Source: JAPLKB01 sp964532465 (GTDB lineage Bacteria; Desulfobacterota; Syntrophorhabdia; Syntrophorhabdales; Syntrophorhabdaceae). Taken from it: a stretch of DNA of 64,000 nt. The notes beneath the pieces are model-generated. The model did no database searches and was not told the DNA's origin. It worked only from the letters and a program-made list of their open reading frames with translations. A program made the position numbers and the translations under genes. Positions 25,247-34,401 of this stretch are shown here, one piece after another. Location: positions 1-64,000 of the forward strand of contig CAZHHX010000013.1 of the NCBI GenBank assembly GCA_964532465.1, written 5' to 3'. The first letter of the stretch is position 1. Every line of letters begins with the position of its first letter.

Positions 25247-27928
25247 TTATTTCCCCGCAAGCCCCTCCAGAACCTTCCTGCTTTCCGTCAGTTTATCTTT
25301 TTTTTCCCGTAAAACATTATAATTCAACTCATTTTTGTTTATGACATCAGGCGGAGCCTTCTCCCTGAAAGAAGCATTGTTCAGCTTATGAAAGACCCTT
25401 GCCATCTCTTCTTCTATCTTTGCCAGTTCCTTATCTATTCTTGCCAGTTCCTTAGGCGCGTCTATGAGGTCTTTTAGGGGAACAAATATTTCGACTCCTT
25501 TATATATGCCGACAGCGGACTTTTCCGGCGCTTCGCCGTTTATAAAAACAAGTTCCCCGATCTTTGCCAACTCCTTGATATAATATCCGTATTCTTCAAG
25601 GAGGCTCCGGTTGCCGTTTGCGCGGATCATGGCTTCAACTTTTACATTCGGCGCGATCCCTGTTTCACCCCTGATATTCCTGATTACATCAATAATCCCC
25701 ATAATAATGTCCATACCGGCTTCACTCTTTTCATCCACCTGTGCTTCATTATATACGGGAAAGGCTGAAACCATAATGCTCTCATGCAATTCCCCTTTGT
25801 CCGCTGCCGAATGGGAATCCGCAGGGGGACGATGGGGCAGTTTCTGATATATCTCCTCGGTAATAAAGGGCATAATAGGGTGCAGGAGTTTCAATATATC
25901 CGTCAGTGTATTATTGAGCACTTCTTTTGTGGCATTGCTGTCGTAGAGGGTAACTTTCCCGTAGAGGTTCGGCTTAATAAGCTCAAGATACCAGTCACAG
26001 AACTCATGCCAGATAAAATTATACAATGTATTTGCGGCTTCATTAAACTTATAGGCATCAAGGCTTTCCGTCACTTCGCGGATAACCTTTTGCGCCCTTG
26101 AACGTATCCATTTATCCGGAAGAAATGGTGGAGTTACATCAGATTTTTCAGATACTGACGGCATATCTTCAAGAAACGTCAGGGCAAGCCTGGAGGCATT
26201 CCATACCTTATTCGCAAAGTTTCTCACTCCTTCAATCCGCTCCTCGGAAAGAAGTATGTCCCTGCCCTGGGCAGCAAGCATGGTAAGTGAAAACCTGAAC
26301 GCGTCTGTTCCGTATTCATCAATTATAATAAGAGGGTCAATAACATTGCCCTTTGATTTACTCATTTTTTTGCCCTCGGCATCCCTCACAAGAGCATGGA
26401 TATATACTTCCCTGAAGGGCACATCTCCCATAAATTTGATGCCCATCATAATCATGCGCGCTACCCAGAAGAAGAGGATATCAAAACCCGTTATAAGGAG
26501 TGATGTGGGGTAATAAGTCTTCAGATCATCTGTTTTTTCAGGCCAGCCGAGAGTGGTAAAAGGCCAGAGACCTGAAGAAAACCATGTGTCAAGCACATCG
26601 GATTCCTGCCTCAGTCCGCTCTTGCATTCGCTGCATGTATGAGGATCGTCTACAGCGACGTACATCTTCCCGCAGTTGTCGCAGTACCAGACAGGTATCC
26701 TGTGGCCCCACCATATCTGCCTTGATATGCACCAGTCGCGTATGTTTTCCATCCATTCAAAGTAAACCTTTTCCCACATTTCAGGAATAATCCTGACTTT
26801 ATGAGCCTTTACCGCCTCAATTGCCGGTTCTGCCAGAGGCTTCATTTTCAGGAACCACTGTTTCGACAATGTGGGCTCCACAACTGTTTTGCACCGGTAG
26901 CATTTTCCTACACCCAGCGCGTAAGGTTCAATCTTTTCAAAAAGACCCTCCCTTTCAAGTTCCTCAACAACCTTTTCTCTGCATTCGAATCTGTCCATAC
27001 CGGCATAATGGACAGCGTTTTCGTTCATATTTCCGTCATCATCCATTACCTTTACTATGGAAAGATTGTGTCTCTTTCCTATCTCGAAGTCGTTTATGTC
27101 ATGAGCAGGGGTAACTTTCAAAACACCTGTACCAAAGGAAACATCAACATAACTATCACCGATAACAGGGATTTTTTTATTTGCTAAGGGAAGTATTACA
27201 AACTTGCCGATATGCTGTTTATACCTTTCGTCGTCGGGGTTGACGGCAACGGCAGTATCTCCGAACATTGTTTCCGGTCTGGTAGTAGCGACAATCAAAT
27301 GCCCCTTACCTTCCGCCAGGGGATATCTGATATGGTACAGGTAACCCTTTGTCTCTTCATGTTCAGCTTCAAGGTCGGAAAGCGCGGTTTTGCATCTGGG
27401 GCACCAGTTTATAATATAATCGCCCTGATAAATGAGTCCTTCGTTGAAAAGTCTTACAAAGACTTCACGAACAGCCCTTGATAACCCTTCATCCATAGTA
27501 AAGCGCTCTCTGGACCAGTCACATGACGAACCAAGTCTCTTCAACTGGTCAATTATAATCCCTCCGGAATGCTCCTTCCACTCCCAGACTCTTTCTACAA
27601 ACCTTTCCCTTCCGAGGGACTCGCGGCTCAACCCTTCTTTTACAAGCTCTCTCTCCACAACATTCTGGGTTGCAATGCCTGCATGATCCGTACCCGGCAC
27701 CCAGAGTGTATTAAAACCTGACATCCTCTTGAATCTCACAATAACATCCTGCAGGGTATTATTCAACGCGTGACCCATATGCAGCATACCGGTAACATTC
27801 GGCGGCGGTATAACTATTGAAAACGGTGGTTTTGAAGCATGGCTGTCTGCTGTGAAAAAACCTTTTTTTATCCAGGATGCATACCATTCCTCTTCTATTC
27901 TGTGCGGGTCATAAACTTTGTCCATCAT
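25247..27928 (-). CDS. valS: valyl-tRNA synthetase
   Basis: An 893-residue class I aminoacyl-tRNA synthetase. The PPPNVTGMLHMGHALNNT segment holds the HIGH motif (HMGH), GTDHAGIATQ is the valine-type signature, and KMSKSKGNVIDP is the second ATP-binding motif. The C-terminal coiled coil (about 830-890, LARIDKELAKIEEEMARVF) is present. The zinc-like CRYCKT/CDNCGKMY cysteines are also visible. Two adjacent Met codons exist at the start. The gene is complete and of normal length, and lies head-to-tail with dgt. Confidence 0.97.
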   Translation of the reverse strand: MMDKVYDPHRIEEEWYASWIKKGFFTADSHASKPPFSIVIPPPNVTGMLHMGHALNNTLQDVIVRFKRMSGFNTLWVPGTDHAGIATQNVVERELVKEGLSRESLGRERFVERVWEWKEHSGGIIIDQLKRLGSSCDWSRERFTMDEGLSRAVREVFVRLFNEGLIYQGDYIINWCPRCKTALSDLEAEHEETKGYLYHIRYPLAEGKGHLIVATTRPETMFGDTAVAVNPDDERYKQHIGKFVILPLANKKIPVIGDSYVDVSFGTGVLKVTPAHDINDFEIGKRHNLSIVKVMDDDGNMNENAVHYAGMDRFECREKVVEELEREGLFEKIEPYALGVGKCYRCKTVVEPTLSKQWFLKMKPLAEPAIEAVKAHKVRIIPEMWEKVYFEWMENIRDWCISRQIWWGHRIPVWYCDNCGKMYVAVDDPHTCSECKSGLRQESDVLDTWFSSGLWPFTTLGWPEKTDDLKTYYPTSLLITGFDILFFWVARMIMMGIKFMGDVPFREVYIHALVRDAEGKKMSKSKGNVIDPLIIIDEYGTDAFRFSLTMLAAQGRDILLSEERIEGVRNFANKVWNASRLALTFLEDMPSVSEKSDVTPPFLPDKWIRSRAQKVIREVTESLDAYKFNEAANTLYNFIWHEFCDWYLELIKPNLYGKVTLYDSNATKEVLNNTLTDILKLLHPIMPFITEEIYQKLPHRPPADSHSAADKGELHESIMVSAFPVYNEAQVDEKSEAGMDIIMGIIDVIRNIRGETGIAPNVKVEAMIRANGNRSLLEEYGYYIKELAKIGELVFINGEAPEKSAVGIYKGVEIFVPLKDLIDAPKELARIDKELAKIEEEMARVFHKLNNASFREKAPPDVINKNELNYNVLREKKDKLTESRKVLEGLAGK

Positions 27929-28004
27929 ATATCAACTCCCTTATTAATTACGAAATTTCAATTACCCCGATTTTGTCGGGATTAAGCATTGTGTTTCCCC
28001 GGTT

Positions 28005-29048
28005 TCATCCCGGTATGTTCCACGGCAGAGGAAGAAAAAACTTTTCAAAGAGGCTGAAGGCGTACCTGTCCGACATGCCTGCAATAAAGTCGCGCACACA
28101 CGCTTCCGGTTCATCATAAAAATCATCTCTGCCTGTTTCTGCGAGCAGCGCAGCGGGGTTCTCCATAAAATAAAAATAGAGGTCCTTTATTATCCTGGAA
28201 CATTTTATAAAATCATCATGAACAATGTGACTGTCATAGACCTTTTCGTACAAAAAGGTTCTGAGCTTTACCATATGGCGCCCAAGCTCTTCGCCGAGAC
28301 TTACACTCAAACCATCCTGCTTCATAGTTTCAGCGATTACCCCCCGAACCATGGTGTCAATCCTGTCCGAGGTTGCATTGCCTAAAAATTTCCTGCTGTC
28401 TTCGGGCAAATCTTCTTCTTTGATGACATTGCCTCTTATAGCGTCATCAATATCGTGGTTTATATAGGCAATTATATCTGAAGCCCTGACAACTTCAGCT
28501 TCTCTGGTGGCAGGCTTATCCGTTTCACCCCTTGAAATAATCTCTCCCTTGCCTTTTGAATGCTTCAATATGCCGTCTCTTACCTCAAAGGTAAGATTCA
28601 GTCCTTCGCCCTCTCTTTCAAGAAGATCGACAACCCTGAGACTTTGTTCGTAATGCCTGAAACCGCCCGTATGTATCTCATTCAAAACAGCTTCTCCTGC
28701 GTGACCGAAAGGCGTATGCCCAAGATCATGGCCAAGGGCAATGGCTTCAACCAGATCTTCATTGAGAAAAAGGGCTCTCGCGATTGTTCTGGCAATCTGC
28801 GAGACCTCAAGCGTATGAGTAAGCCTTGTCCTGTAATGGTCTCCTGTAGGCGACAGAAAAACCTGTGTCTTGTGCTTGAGCCTCCTGAATGATTTGCTGT
28901 GTATGATCCGATCTCTGTCATGCTGGAATGCCGGTCTTATATCGCATTCAGCTTCTTCCTTCAGCCTGCCCTTTGTTTTGCTGCTTTTCTGGGCAAAGGG
29001 CGACAGGATTATCTCTTCCTTTTGCTCTAATTTATTTCTGATATTCAT
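28005..29048 (-). CDS. dgt: deoxyguanosinetriphosphate triphosphohydrolase-like protein (HD domain)
   Basis: A 347-residue HD-domain phosphohydrolase. RTRLTHTLEVSQIARTIAR gives the first His, LGHDLGHTPFGHAGE the HD pair, and a DIIAYINHDIDDAIR segment the final Asp. FRRLKHKTQVF near residue 51 is a hallmark of dGTPase-like proteins. It likely cleaves dNTPs to deoxynucleosides and triphosphate; substrate breadth is unknown. The start at 29048 (MNIRNKLEQKEE) matches the family N-terminus better than the ATG at 29081, but neither has a good ribosome binding site. The 57 bases to valS contain a small CCCGA/TCGGG hairpin. Confidence 0.9.
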   Translation of the reverse strand: MNIRNKLEQKEEIILSPFAQKSSKTKGRLKEEAECDIRPAFQHDRDRIIHSKSFRRLKHKTQVFLSPTGDHYRTRLTHTLEVSQIARTIARALFLNEDLVEAIALGHDLGHTPFGHAGEAVLNEIHTGGFRHYEQSLRVVDLLEREGEGLNLTFEVRDGILKHSKGKGEIISRGETDKPATREAEVVRASDIIAYINHDIDDAIRGNVIKEEDLPEDSRKFLGNATSDRIDTMVRGVIAETMKQDGLSVSLGEELGRHMVKLRTFLYEKVYDSHIVHDDFIKCSRIIKDLYFYFMENPAALLAETGRDDFYDEPEACVRDFIAGMSDRYAFSLFEKFFLPLPWNIPG

Positions 29049-29336
29049 TTTTTTAAAACCCGCAAGACCGAATCCAGGCATACAGGATTATCTTCAATCT
29101 AATTCAAAAACAGGAATGTAATCTCTGCGAATAAAAAACCCGCATATGCTGAGAGAAATTTTTTCAGTTCTTCGTCTTCAATATCCCCTATACCTGCACG
29201 GGATAATTAATTTATCTTTTCAGATAACTAATTTATCACAAGAAAATGACTAAAGCAATAAAACGATTGAAAAATCCGGCCAGGGATATCCTCACAACAC
29301 CTTGACCTCCGAACCTGTGAAATAATCCCATTTTGG

Positions 29337-29450
29337 TCGTCTCTCCGGTGGAAACCGGAGTCCAGACTACTCGTAAGTTTTTGTAATTTACTGGATTCCT
29401 GCGCTTGTACCCTTCAGGGGATTCGCCGGAATGACAGACAAGAGCCTGAA
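29337..29450. repeat. degraded REP-like palindrome pair
   Basis: CTCCGGTGGAAACCGGAGTCCAG forms one short hairpin and CTGGATTCC ... GCCGGAATGACA another in inverse orientation. Their outer words (GTC...TCCAG and CTGGA...GAC) match the REP-like ends of the GIY-YIG elements at 54951-56632. The rest of the 500-base gap shows no gene. Confidence 0.5.
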
Positions 29451-29540
29451 ACCAATTATTTCACACGTTCTGCGGCGTATTATGCGCTATGGGTTTGAAG
29501 AACATATTTTAGAATATAGCAGCCGGAGGGTTTCTTAGTA

Positions 29541-29549
29541 TGGTATAAT
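29541..29549 (+). promoter_or_regulatory. extended -10 promoter of the WYL regulator
   Basis: TGGTATAAT (TG plus consensus TATAAT) ends nine bases before the ATG at 29559. No good -35 box and no ribosome binding site are seen, so the message would have almost no leader. Confidence 0.6.
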
Positions 29550-29558
29550 CGAAAGAGC

Positions 29559-30542
29559 ATGAAACTGCCGGAAACAACAAAAGCTTCAAAGCCTGTTGGT
29601 ATGTCTGAGAAGATTATCAGGCTTCTTGAGATTTATACTCTTATTGCCCGGAAGGAATACCCTTCTGTAAAATCTTTAAGAGAGCGTTTTCATGTTTCAG
29701 AAAGAACCCTTTACAGATATCTTGAATTGATAAATATCGTTGATGCCATCCAGTACGACCACGAGAAAGAAGGGTATATATTTACCCAGGGGGATAGAAT
29801 AAAAAAGCTTATCCTTTCGCAGGATGAATTAATCACTCTTTTCTCTGCCGGTCAGGCTGTTTCTGCACTGGGGACATCCTTTCAGAAAAACTTTCAGAAT
29901 CTTATCAATCGGATGTTTCTCACCCCCGGAAAAACACTTCAGGAAGAGACGCGAATCATTATAAAAACACCTGCGCCGGTCATTACAGAGAAGACTGATG
30001 CTGTGCTGAAAGCAATCTCTGTTTCCATGAATGAAAAGAGGTCAATAGAAATAACTTACCGGTCCAGGCAATCAAAAACAATTGGCGCGAGGATCGTCGA
30101 TCCCTACGGACTTATCTATTATGAAGGCATCTGGATTATGATCGGCTTTTGCCACAAGAGGAAAGAAATCCGCAGCTTTGCCGTTGACCGGGTCCTGGAA
30201 ATTAAGGAACGCTATCTCTATTTCGAATTGTTGAAGGATTTTGACCTCAATACTTACCTGTCCAATACATGGGGCATCATTAACGGCAAAGAAGTAAAAA
30301 TAAAAGTAAAGTTTAATGCGAAAGTTGCCGATTATATTATCAGGAAAGAGAAGTGGCACTCGTCGGAAAAGAGGAATATCCTTCCCTGCGGTGATGTTGA
30401 ACTCTCATTTACCATTGCCGGCACCGATGAAATAAAGCGGTGGATTTATTCCTGGCTTCCGAACGTGGAGGTTATCAAACCGGAATGGTTCAGAAAACAA
30501 ATTCAGAAAGAACTCTCCGAATCAGCCCGGGGTCATTTGTAG
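29559..30542 (+). CDS. WYL-domain transcriptional regulator
   Basis: A 327-residue regulator. Residues about 15-70 (VKSLRERFHVSERTLYRYLELI) form a DeoR-type winged helix-turn-helix. A WYL domain follows at about 150-240, with ITYRSRQ, YGLIYYEGIWIMIGFCHKRKEIRSFAVDRVLEI, and a C-terminal extension (WCX-like) to the end. WYL proteins bind nucleic-acid ligands and often control defence genes; this gene stands 0.9 kb before a type III restriction system. It likely regulates that system or the small genes between. The start codon follows a -10 box directly. Confidence 0.85.
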   Translation: MKLPETTKASKPVGMSEKIIRLLEIYTLIARKEYPSVKSLRERFHVSERTLYRYLELINIVDAIQYDHEKEGYIFTQGDRIKKLILSQDELITLFSAGQAVSALGTSFQKNFQNLINRMFLTPGKTLQEETRIIIKTPAPVITEKTDAVLKAISVSMNEKRSIEITYRSRQSKTIGARIVDPYGLIYYEGIWIMIGFCHKRKEIRSFAVDRVLEIKERYLYFELLKDFDLNTYLSNTWGIINGKEVKIKVKFNAKVADYIIRKEKWHSSEKRNILPCGDVELSFTIAGTDEIKRWIYSWLPNVEVIKPEWFRKQIQKELSESARGHL

Positions 30543-30686
30543 CCCCCTTCCATTTCTATTCCTGTTTTAATCCGAAATTAAAAAATAAAAACTTAAAATA
30601 TTTTTTCTCACTGACATACTGTTGTCACCCCCCTTTGATAAAATTACATATGTTTCAAGACCGGCAATATAAAAGAGGTGAACATT

Positions 30687-30878
30687 ATGCCGCTATACGC
30701 ATTCATGGTACAAGACGCATGGAGGATTGTTGACGCGTTTAACCTGAAGGACGCGTTGCAGGAAGCATGCATTAAAAAAGGTGACGAATATGAACTCATG
30801 GGAGAAGAAGATTTTGAATATATGTGCTTTTTGTCAGCAGGCGCCGGCGAAACGCTCAACGGCTCGCCGGGAACATAA
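30687..30878 (+). CDS. hypothetical small acidic protein
   Basis: A 63-residue acidic protein (YAFMVQDAWRIVDAFNLKDALQEACIKKGDEYELMGEEDFEYMCF) with no signal peptide. The start at 30687 follows AGAGGTG at a good distance; the in-frame ATG at 30678 is less likely. No family is recognised. It lies between the WYL regulator and a small secreted protein. Confidence 0.45.
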   Translation: MPLYAFMVQDAWRIVDAFNLKDALQEACIKKGDEYELMGEEDFEYMCFLSAGAGETLNGSPGT

Positions 30879-30970
30879 CAGGTTTCATACGGCACAGAGG
30901 AAACAGATTGGAGTAATCGGCATGTTTTATGCAATAAAAAAGAAACAAATTGCAGTAAACGGGAGGACAT

Positions 30971-31183
30971 ATGTATAAGACCATTTCTTGTATTTTATTT
31001 ATCCTGTTTATCCTGGTTTCGGCTACTGACTTACAGGCCCCTGAGATTACAGCCCGCGATATCCTCGGGTTTGACGCATACCGGGTTGCCGAAAACAGCT
31101 CAATCCAGGACAAAGACGGCGCTGTCAAGGGGTGGATTTGCGGAAACACCGTCTATGATGCACAGTGGAATGTAAGGCATTAA
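30971..31183 (+). CDS. small secreted protein
   Basis: A 70-residue protein with a signal peptide (YKTISCILFILFILVSATDLQA) and a short mature part that ends GWICGNTVYDAQWNVRH. The pattern G-x-I-x-x-N-x-V-Y-D-x-x-W-N resembles single units of beta-repeat proteins in which G-N-x-I-Y-D-x-N-W units recur, so this may be a one-repeat relative or a remnant. GGGAGGACAT precedes the ATG. The 270 bases from its stop to mod show no gene, only A+T-rich sequence and the mod promoter. Confidence 0.5.
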   Translation: MYKTISCILFILFILVSATDLQAPEITARDILGFDAYRVAENSSIQDKDGAVKGWICGNTVYDAQWNVRH

Positions 31184-31418
31184 GACATTTTCAATGTTCC
31201 ACAAGCACCATTTTTAAGCCTGCCCAGGAGATGGGTATCAGCTTGTGGGTGATCCTGAAGCGAAGGGAGATTAATCTTCTCTGAAAAATAACAATCAGGC
31301 ACCGTTGCTTATCTCAATAGAAAATATGAGATAATTCGATGACAATAGAAGGATGAAATTCCAACGATTTCTACATAAAGATTTGTATTTTCTATTGTAA
31401 AGGGGTAGAATTTTTATT

Positions 31419-31446
31419 CTGACATTTTGGAAAGACATGTTAAAAT
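31419..31446 (+). promoter_or_regulatory. promoter of the type III mod gene
   Basis: CTGACA (31419-31424) and TAAAAT (31441-31446) are spaced by 16 bases. The ATG of mod is nine bases after the -10 box, without a ribosome binding site. Confidence 0.5.
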
Positions 31447-31455
31447 AGCGTAATT

Positions 31456-33832
31456 ATGAATGATGATGACAGAAAGAGGATTATCGAACTGCTTGAGGCA
31501 GGAAAACCCATACCTGAGATCTATAAGTCAAGGCTGTTCCCATCGGGGGACAAAGAATATATAGAGGTTACGAAGGAATACCAGCTTGTTTATAAAGGAA
31601 AGGGGCGGAAGGAAGATATCATTGCCGATACAGGAGGTAAGGGGCTTTAATAACGACAATCCTTTCGATGACGGATGGCGGAATATGCTCATCTTCGGCG
31701 ATAACCTCATGGCGTTGAAGACCATCTATGAAGATCAGCGGGGAACGAATAAACTCGGTACAAAAAACAAAATCAAGCTCATATACATAGATCCCCCCTT
31801 TGCCACAAAGCAGGATTTCATGAAGGACAGGGAAAAGGCATACAGGGACAAGATCATCGGCGCACAATTTATAGAGTTCTTGAGGAAAAGACTAATACTG
31901 CTAAGGGAAGTCCTTGCCGATGACGGGAGCATATATGTGCATCTGGATCAAAAAAAGGGACATTATCTTAAGGCTGTATTAGACGAAGTTTTTGGTGAAA
32001 CCAGTTTTCTGAACGAAATAATTTGGAAGCGCTTCTCAAGCACTGGCAGTAGCAAGGCGATTTCGAATAAATTTCCAGTTAATCACGACGTAATCTTTTA
32101 TTATGTAAAAAGCGAAAACTATAAGTACAAAAAACAATATATGCCATACAGTCAAACATATATGAAACGCTTCAAACATAAAGATGAGAAAGATTTTTAT
32201 CGAATCTCCGATCTAAAAAGTTATTCACAGAGCAGGCTTGAACAATTGAGACGAGAAGGAAGAATCCTTGAGCCTAAAACCCCCGGTACACATTTTGGAT
32301 ATAAAAGATACGTTGGTGAGTTAGAAGGAATTGTCATGGATGATGTATGGACAGATGTATACGCCATTAATCCAATGGCAGGAGAAAAGCTACATTATCC
32401 TACCCAAAAACCAGAAGAATTAATATCTCGTTTAATGCTTTCTACAACCGTTGAGGGCGATATCATCCTCGACGCTTTTGCCGGATCAGGCACGACCCTT
32501 GCCGTGGCTGAAAAGCTCGGCAGGCGCTGGATCGGGATTGACTGTGGAAAGCTCGCGATCTATACCATTCAGAAAAGGATGCTCAATCTCACCACACAGG
32601 TCGGCTCTGCAAAAAAGGATGAAAGAAAATCATATGAACGTGTGAATGATTTTGATGAACACGCAAAAAGTTCACAGGGTATATTCCTTATCAATGAAAA
32701 GGCAAAAAAAGGCGAACTTGAAATAACGGACGGTTTTCTTAATGATCTTCATAAAACAGTCTCTCAAATACAGAAAAAGGGTGATTTTTCCATCATCTGC
32801 CCTGAGGAGAAATTCAAAATAAAGGTCTTTGACGAGGACGAAGAGGGAAGGAAATTTGTTCGGAAAGACAGCATCCGGTATGTGATTTCCTTTGTTGAGC
32901 CGAAGGAAAAGACAGAAAAGGAAAAACCCTTGAAGGCCAAAGCGTTCACCCTTTTTAACGCAGGCATATATGACAGCAACGCCATCCTGAATCTTGACTG
33001 GGCTCATTACAGGGAGTTTGTCATCAAACTTTTTGAGGTAAGAGAAGAAAGGCACACGATAAACGGCTTTGCTGTAGACGGTTATGTCGGTGTCCACAGC
33101 GCATACATCTGGGATTACCCGAACCACAAAACATTAAAGCTCGATGAAGGGTATGTGGAATCCCTCCATAAGGTTCTTGGCGGCAAGGCAGGCGAGAGAT
33201 TCTATTTGATTGCGCCTGTTATAAGCTTTTCTTTTATGATGGATGAGATAACCCGCGCCGATACAACCTATGTGTTTTTGAAAGTGCCTATTTCAGTTCT
33301 CTACAGGCTGATAGAAAAAGGAGAAATTGGGGCATTCAAACAGCCGGTCTCTGAAAATGATGTGAATGAGGTTATTGACGCTGTCGGATTTGATTTCATA
33401 TCTCAGCCAGTGGTTAAAATAGAATGCCTGAGAATGGAACCCCCGAAGATTGATCTTCTGAACAAGGACCAAAAGGACTATGTTATACGAATCAAGGAGT
33501 TTAAATCAGATACCCTGCTTTCCAGCCCGGAAGATTTTCACAGCTTCGAAACATTGTCCATGGTGCTTGTAGATTATAATTTTGACGGCAATGTTTTTAA
33601 ACTTGAGCAAGTATTATGGGCAGAGGACCTGGTAAATGCAGAACTGAAAAGAAAGGGTATTTCATCAAATCTGAAATTTGAGGAAAGGGTCAGGGACTGC
33701 GACTATCTCGAACTGCGCATCACCGAAGACCAAAAATGGGAAATGATGATGGTAATATTCATAGACAAGTACGGAAATGAGAAGAAACAGGTCTTTAAAA
33801 AAGAGGATTTCAAGGAGGAATGCACATGTTAA
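31456..33832 (+). CDS. mod: type III restriction-modification methyltransferase (Mod), frameshifted near the N-terminus
   Basis: The first frame (31456 to about 31635) encodes the usual Mod N-terminus (DDDRKRIIELLEAGKPIPE, then YKGKGRKEDIIADT) and then hits a stop at 31648. The +1 frame takes over at PIQEVRGF and runs to 33832 with all catalytic parts: MLIFGDNLMAL, the DPPF motif (DPPFATKQDF, motif IV) and FAGSGTTLAVAEKLGRRWIGID (motif I, SAM binding), in the order of a beta-class N6-adenine methylase. The junction near 31620-31640 looks like a small indel in one gene. The catalytic frame has no good start of its own, only TTG at 31586. It is followed by a toxin-antitoxin pair and then res. 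Confidence 0.8.
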
Positions 33833-34059
33833 GGGCGGTAAGGGGGCATTACAAAAATGGGTCGATAAAACTTTATGAAAAGCCTGCCATATCTGAAAGC
33901 AACGTAATCGTTACATTCATAGACTCTGAAGAATCTGAGTATGTAAACCTTAAAACAAAAGGGATTACAAAGGAAGCGGCACAGGATCTAAAAAACAGGT
34001 TGCGGTCTTTTGAAGAAGACTGGGTTGCCGAAGGAATGGAGCTTTATGACAAACTATAA
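33826..34059 (+). CDS. MazE-like/antitoxin-type small protein
   Basis: A 77-residue protein (LRAVRGHYKNGSIKLYEKPA, then NVIVTFIDSEESEYVNLKTKGI) with a short N-terminal beta-hairpin like those of antitoxins that cover PemK/MazF toxins, and an acidic C-terminal tail. It starts inside the last codons of mod at the second ATG, seven bases after AAGGAGG, and its stop overlaps the toxin start by 14 bases. Both overlaps suggest tight coupling. The antitoxin role is inferred from position, size and partner. Confidence 0.6.
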   Translation: MLRAVRGHYKNGSIKLYEKPAISESNVIVTFIDSEESEYVNLKTKGITKEAAQDLKNRLRSFEEDWVAEGMELYDKL

Positions 34060-34400
34060 AAGAGGTATGGTTGTCCTTGTACTTTTTCCCAACGCCGATC
34101 TTGTCACTGCAAAACGTCGTCCGGCTTTAGTAGTGCAGGCAGATGGGTTAAATACCGAATTGAACCAGGGTTGTAATAGCCATGATAACAAGCAATCTTT
34201 CCCGCGCAGGGCACCCAAGCCGTGTTCGTCTTGATAAGGATTCTGAGAAAGGCAAATTAACCGGTGTTCTTACGGATTCCGTAATTATGACTGATAATCT
34301 TGCTACTGTGCGGTTTATTGAGATTGACAGAGTTATAGGAGTTCTGCCTGATATGAAAAAAGTTGACAAAGCGCTAAAGGTGACATTGGGGTTGAAATAG
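34046..34400 (+). pseudogene. PemK/MazF-like toxin gene with a frameshift
   Basis: The first frame reads MTNYKRGMVVLVLFPNADLV then TAKRRPALVVQADGLNTELNQ, a clear PemK/MazF N-terminus. At CAGGG (34167-34170) one extra G seems to have been inserted: with GTT read in the next frame the protein continues VVIAMITSNLSRAG and ends TVRFIEIDRVIG and so on, which is the rest of a MazF fold, to TAG/TAA near 34400. As sequenced the toxin is truncated after about 53 residues and is probably inactive. Such ribonuclease toxins would be neutralised by the gene upstream. Confidence 0.75.
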
Positions 34401-34401
34401 T

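Noticed and set aside
31586..33832. Mod starting at TTG 31586 as an intact gene
   Set aside because: The upstream frame from 31456 encodes the typical Mod N-terminus, and TTG 31586 has no ribosome binding site, so a frameshifted single gene fits better.
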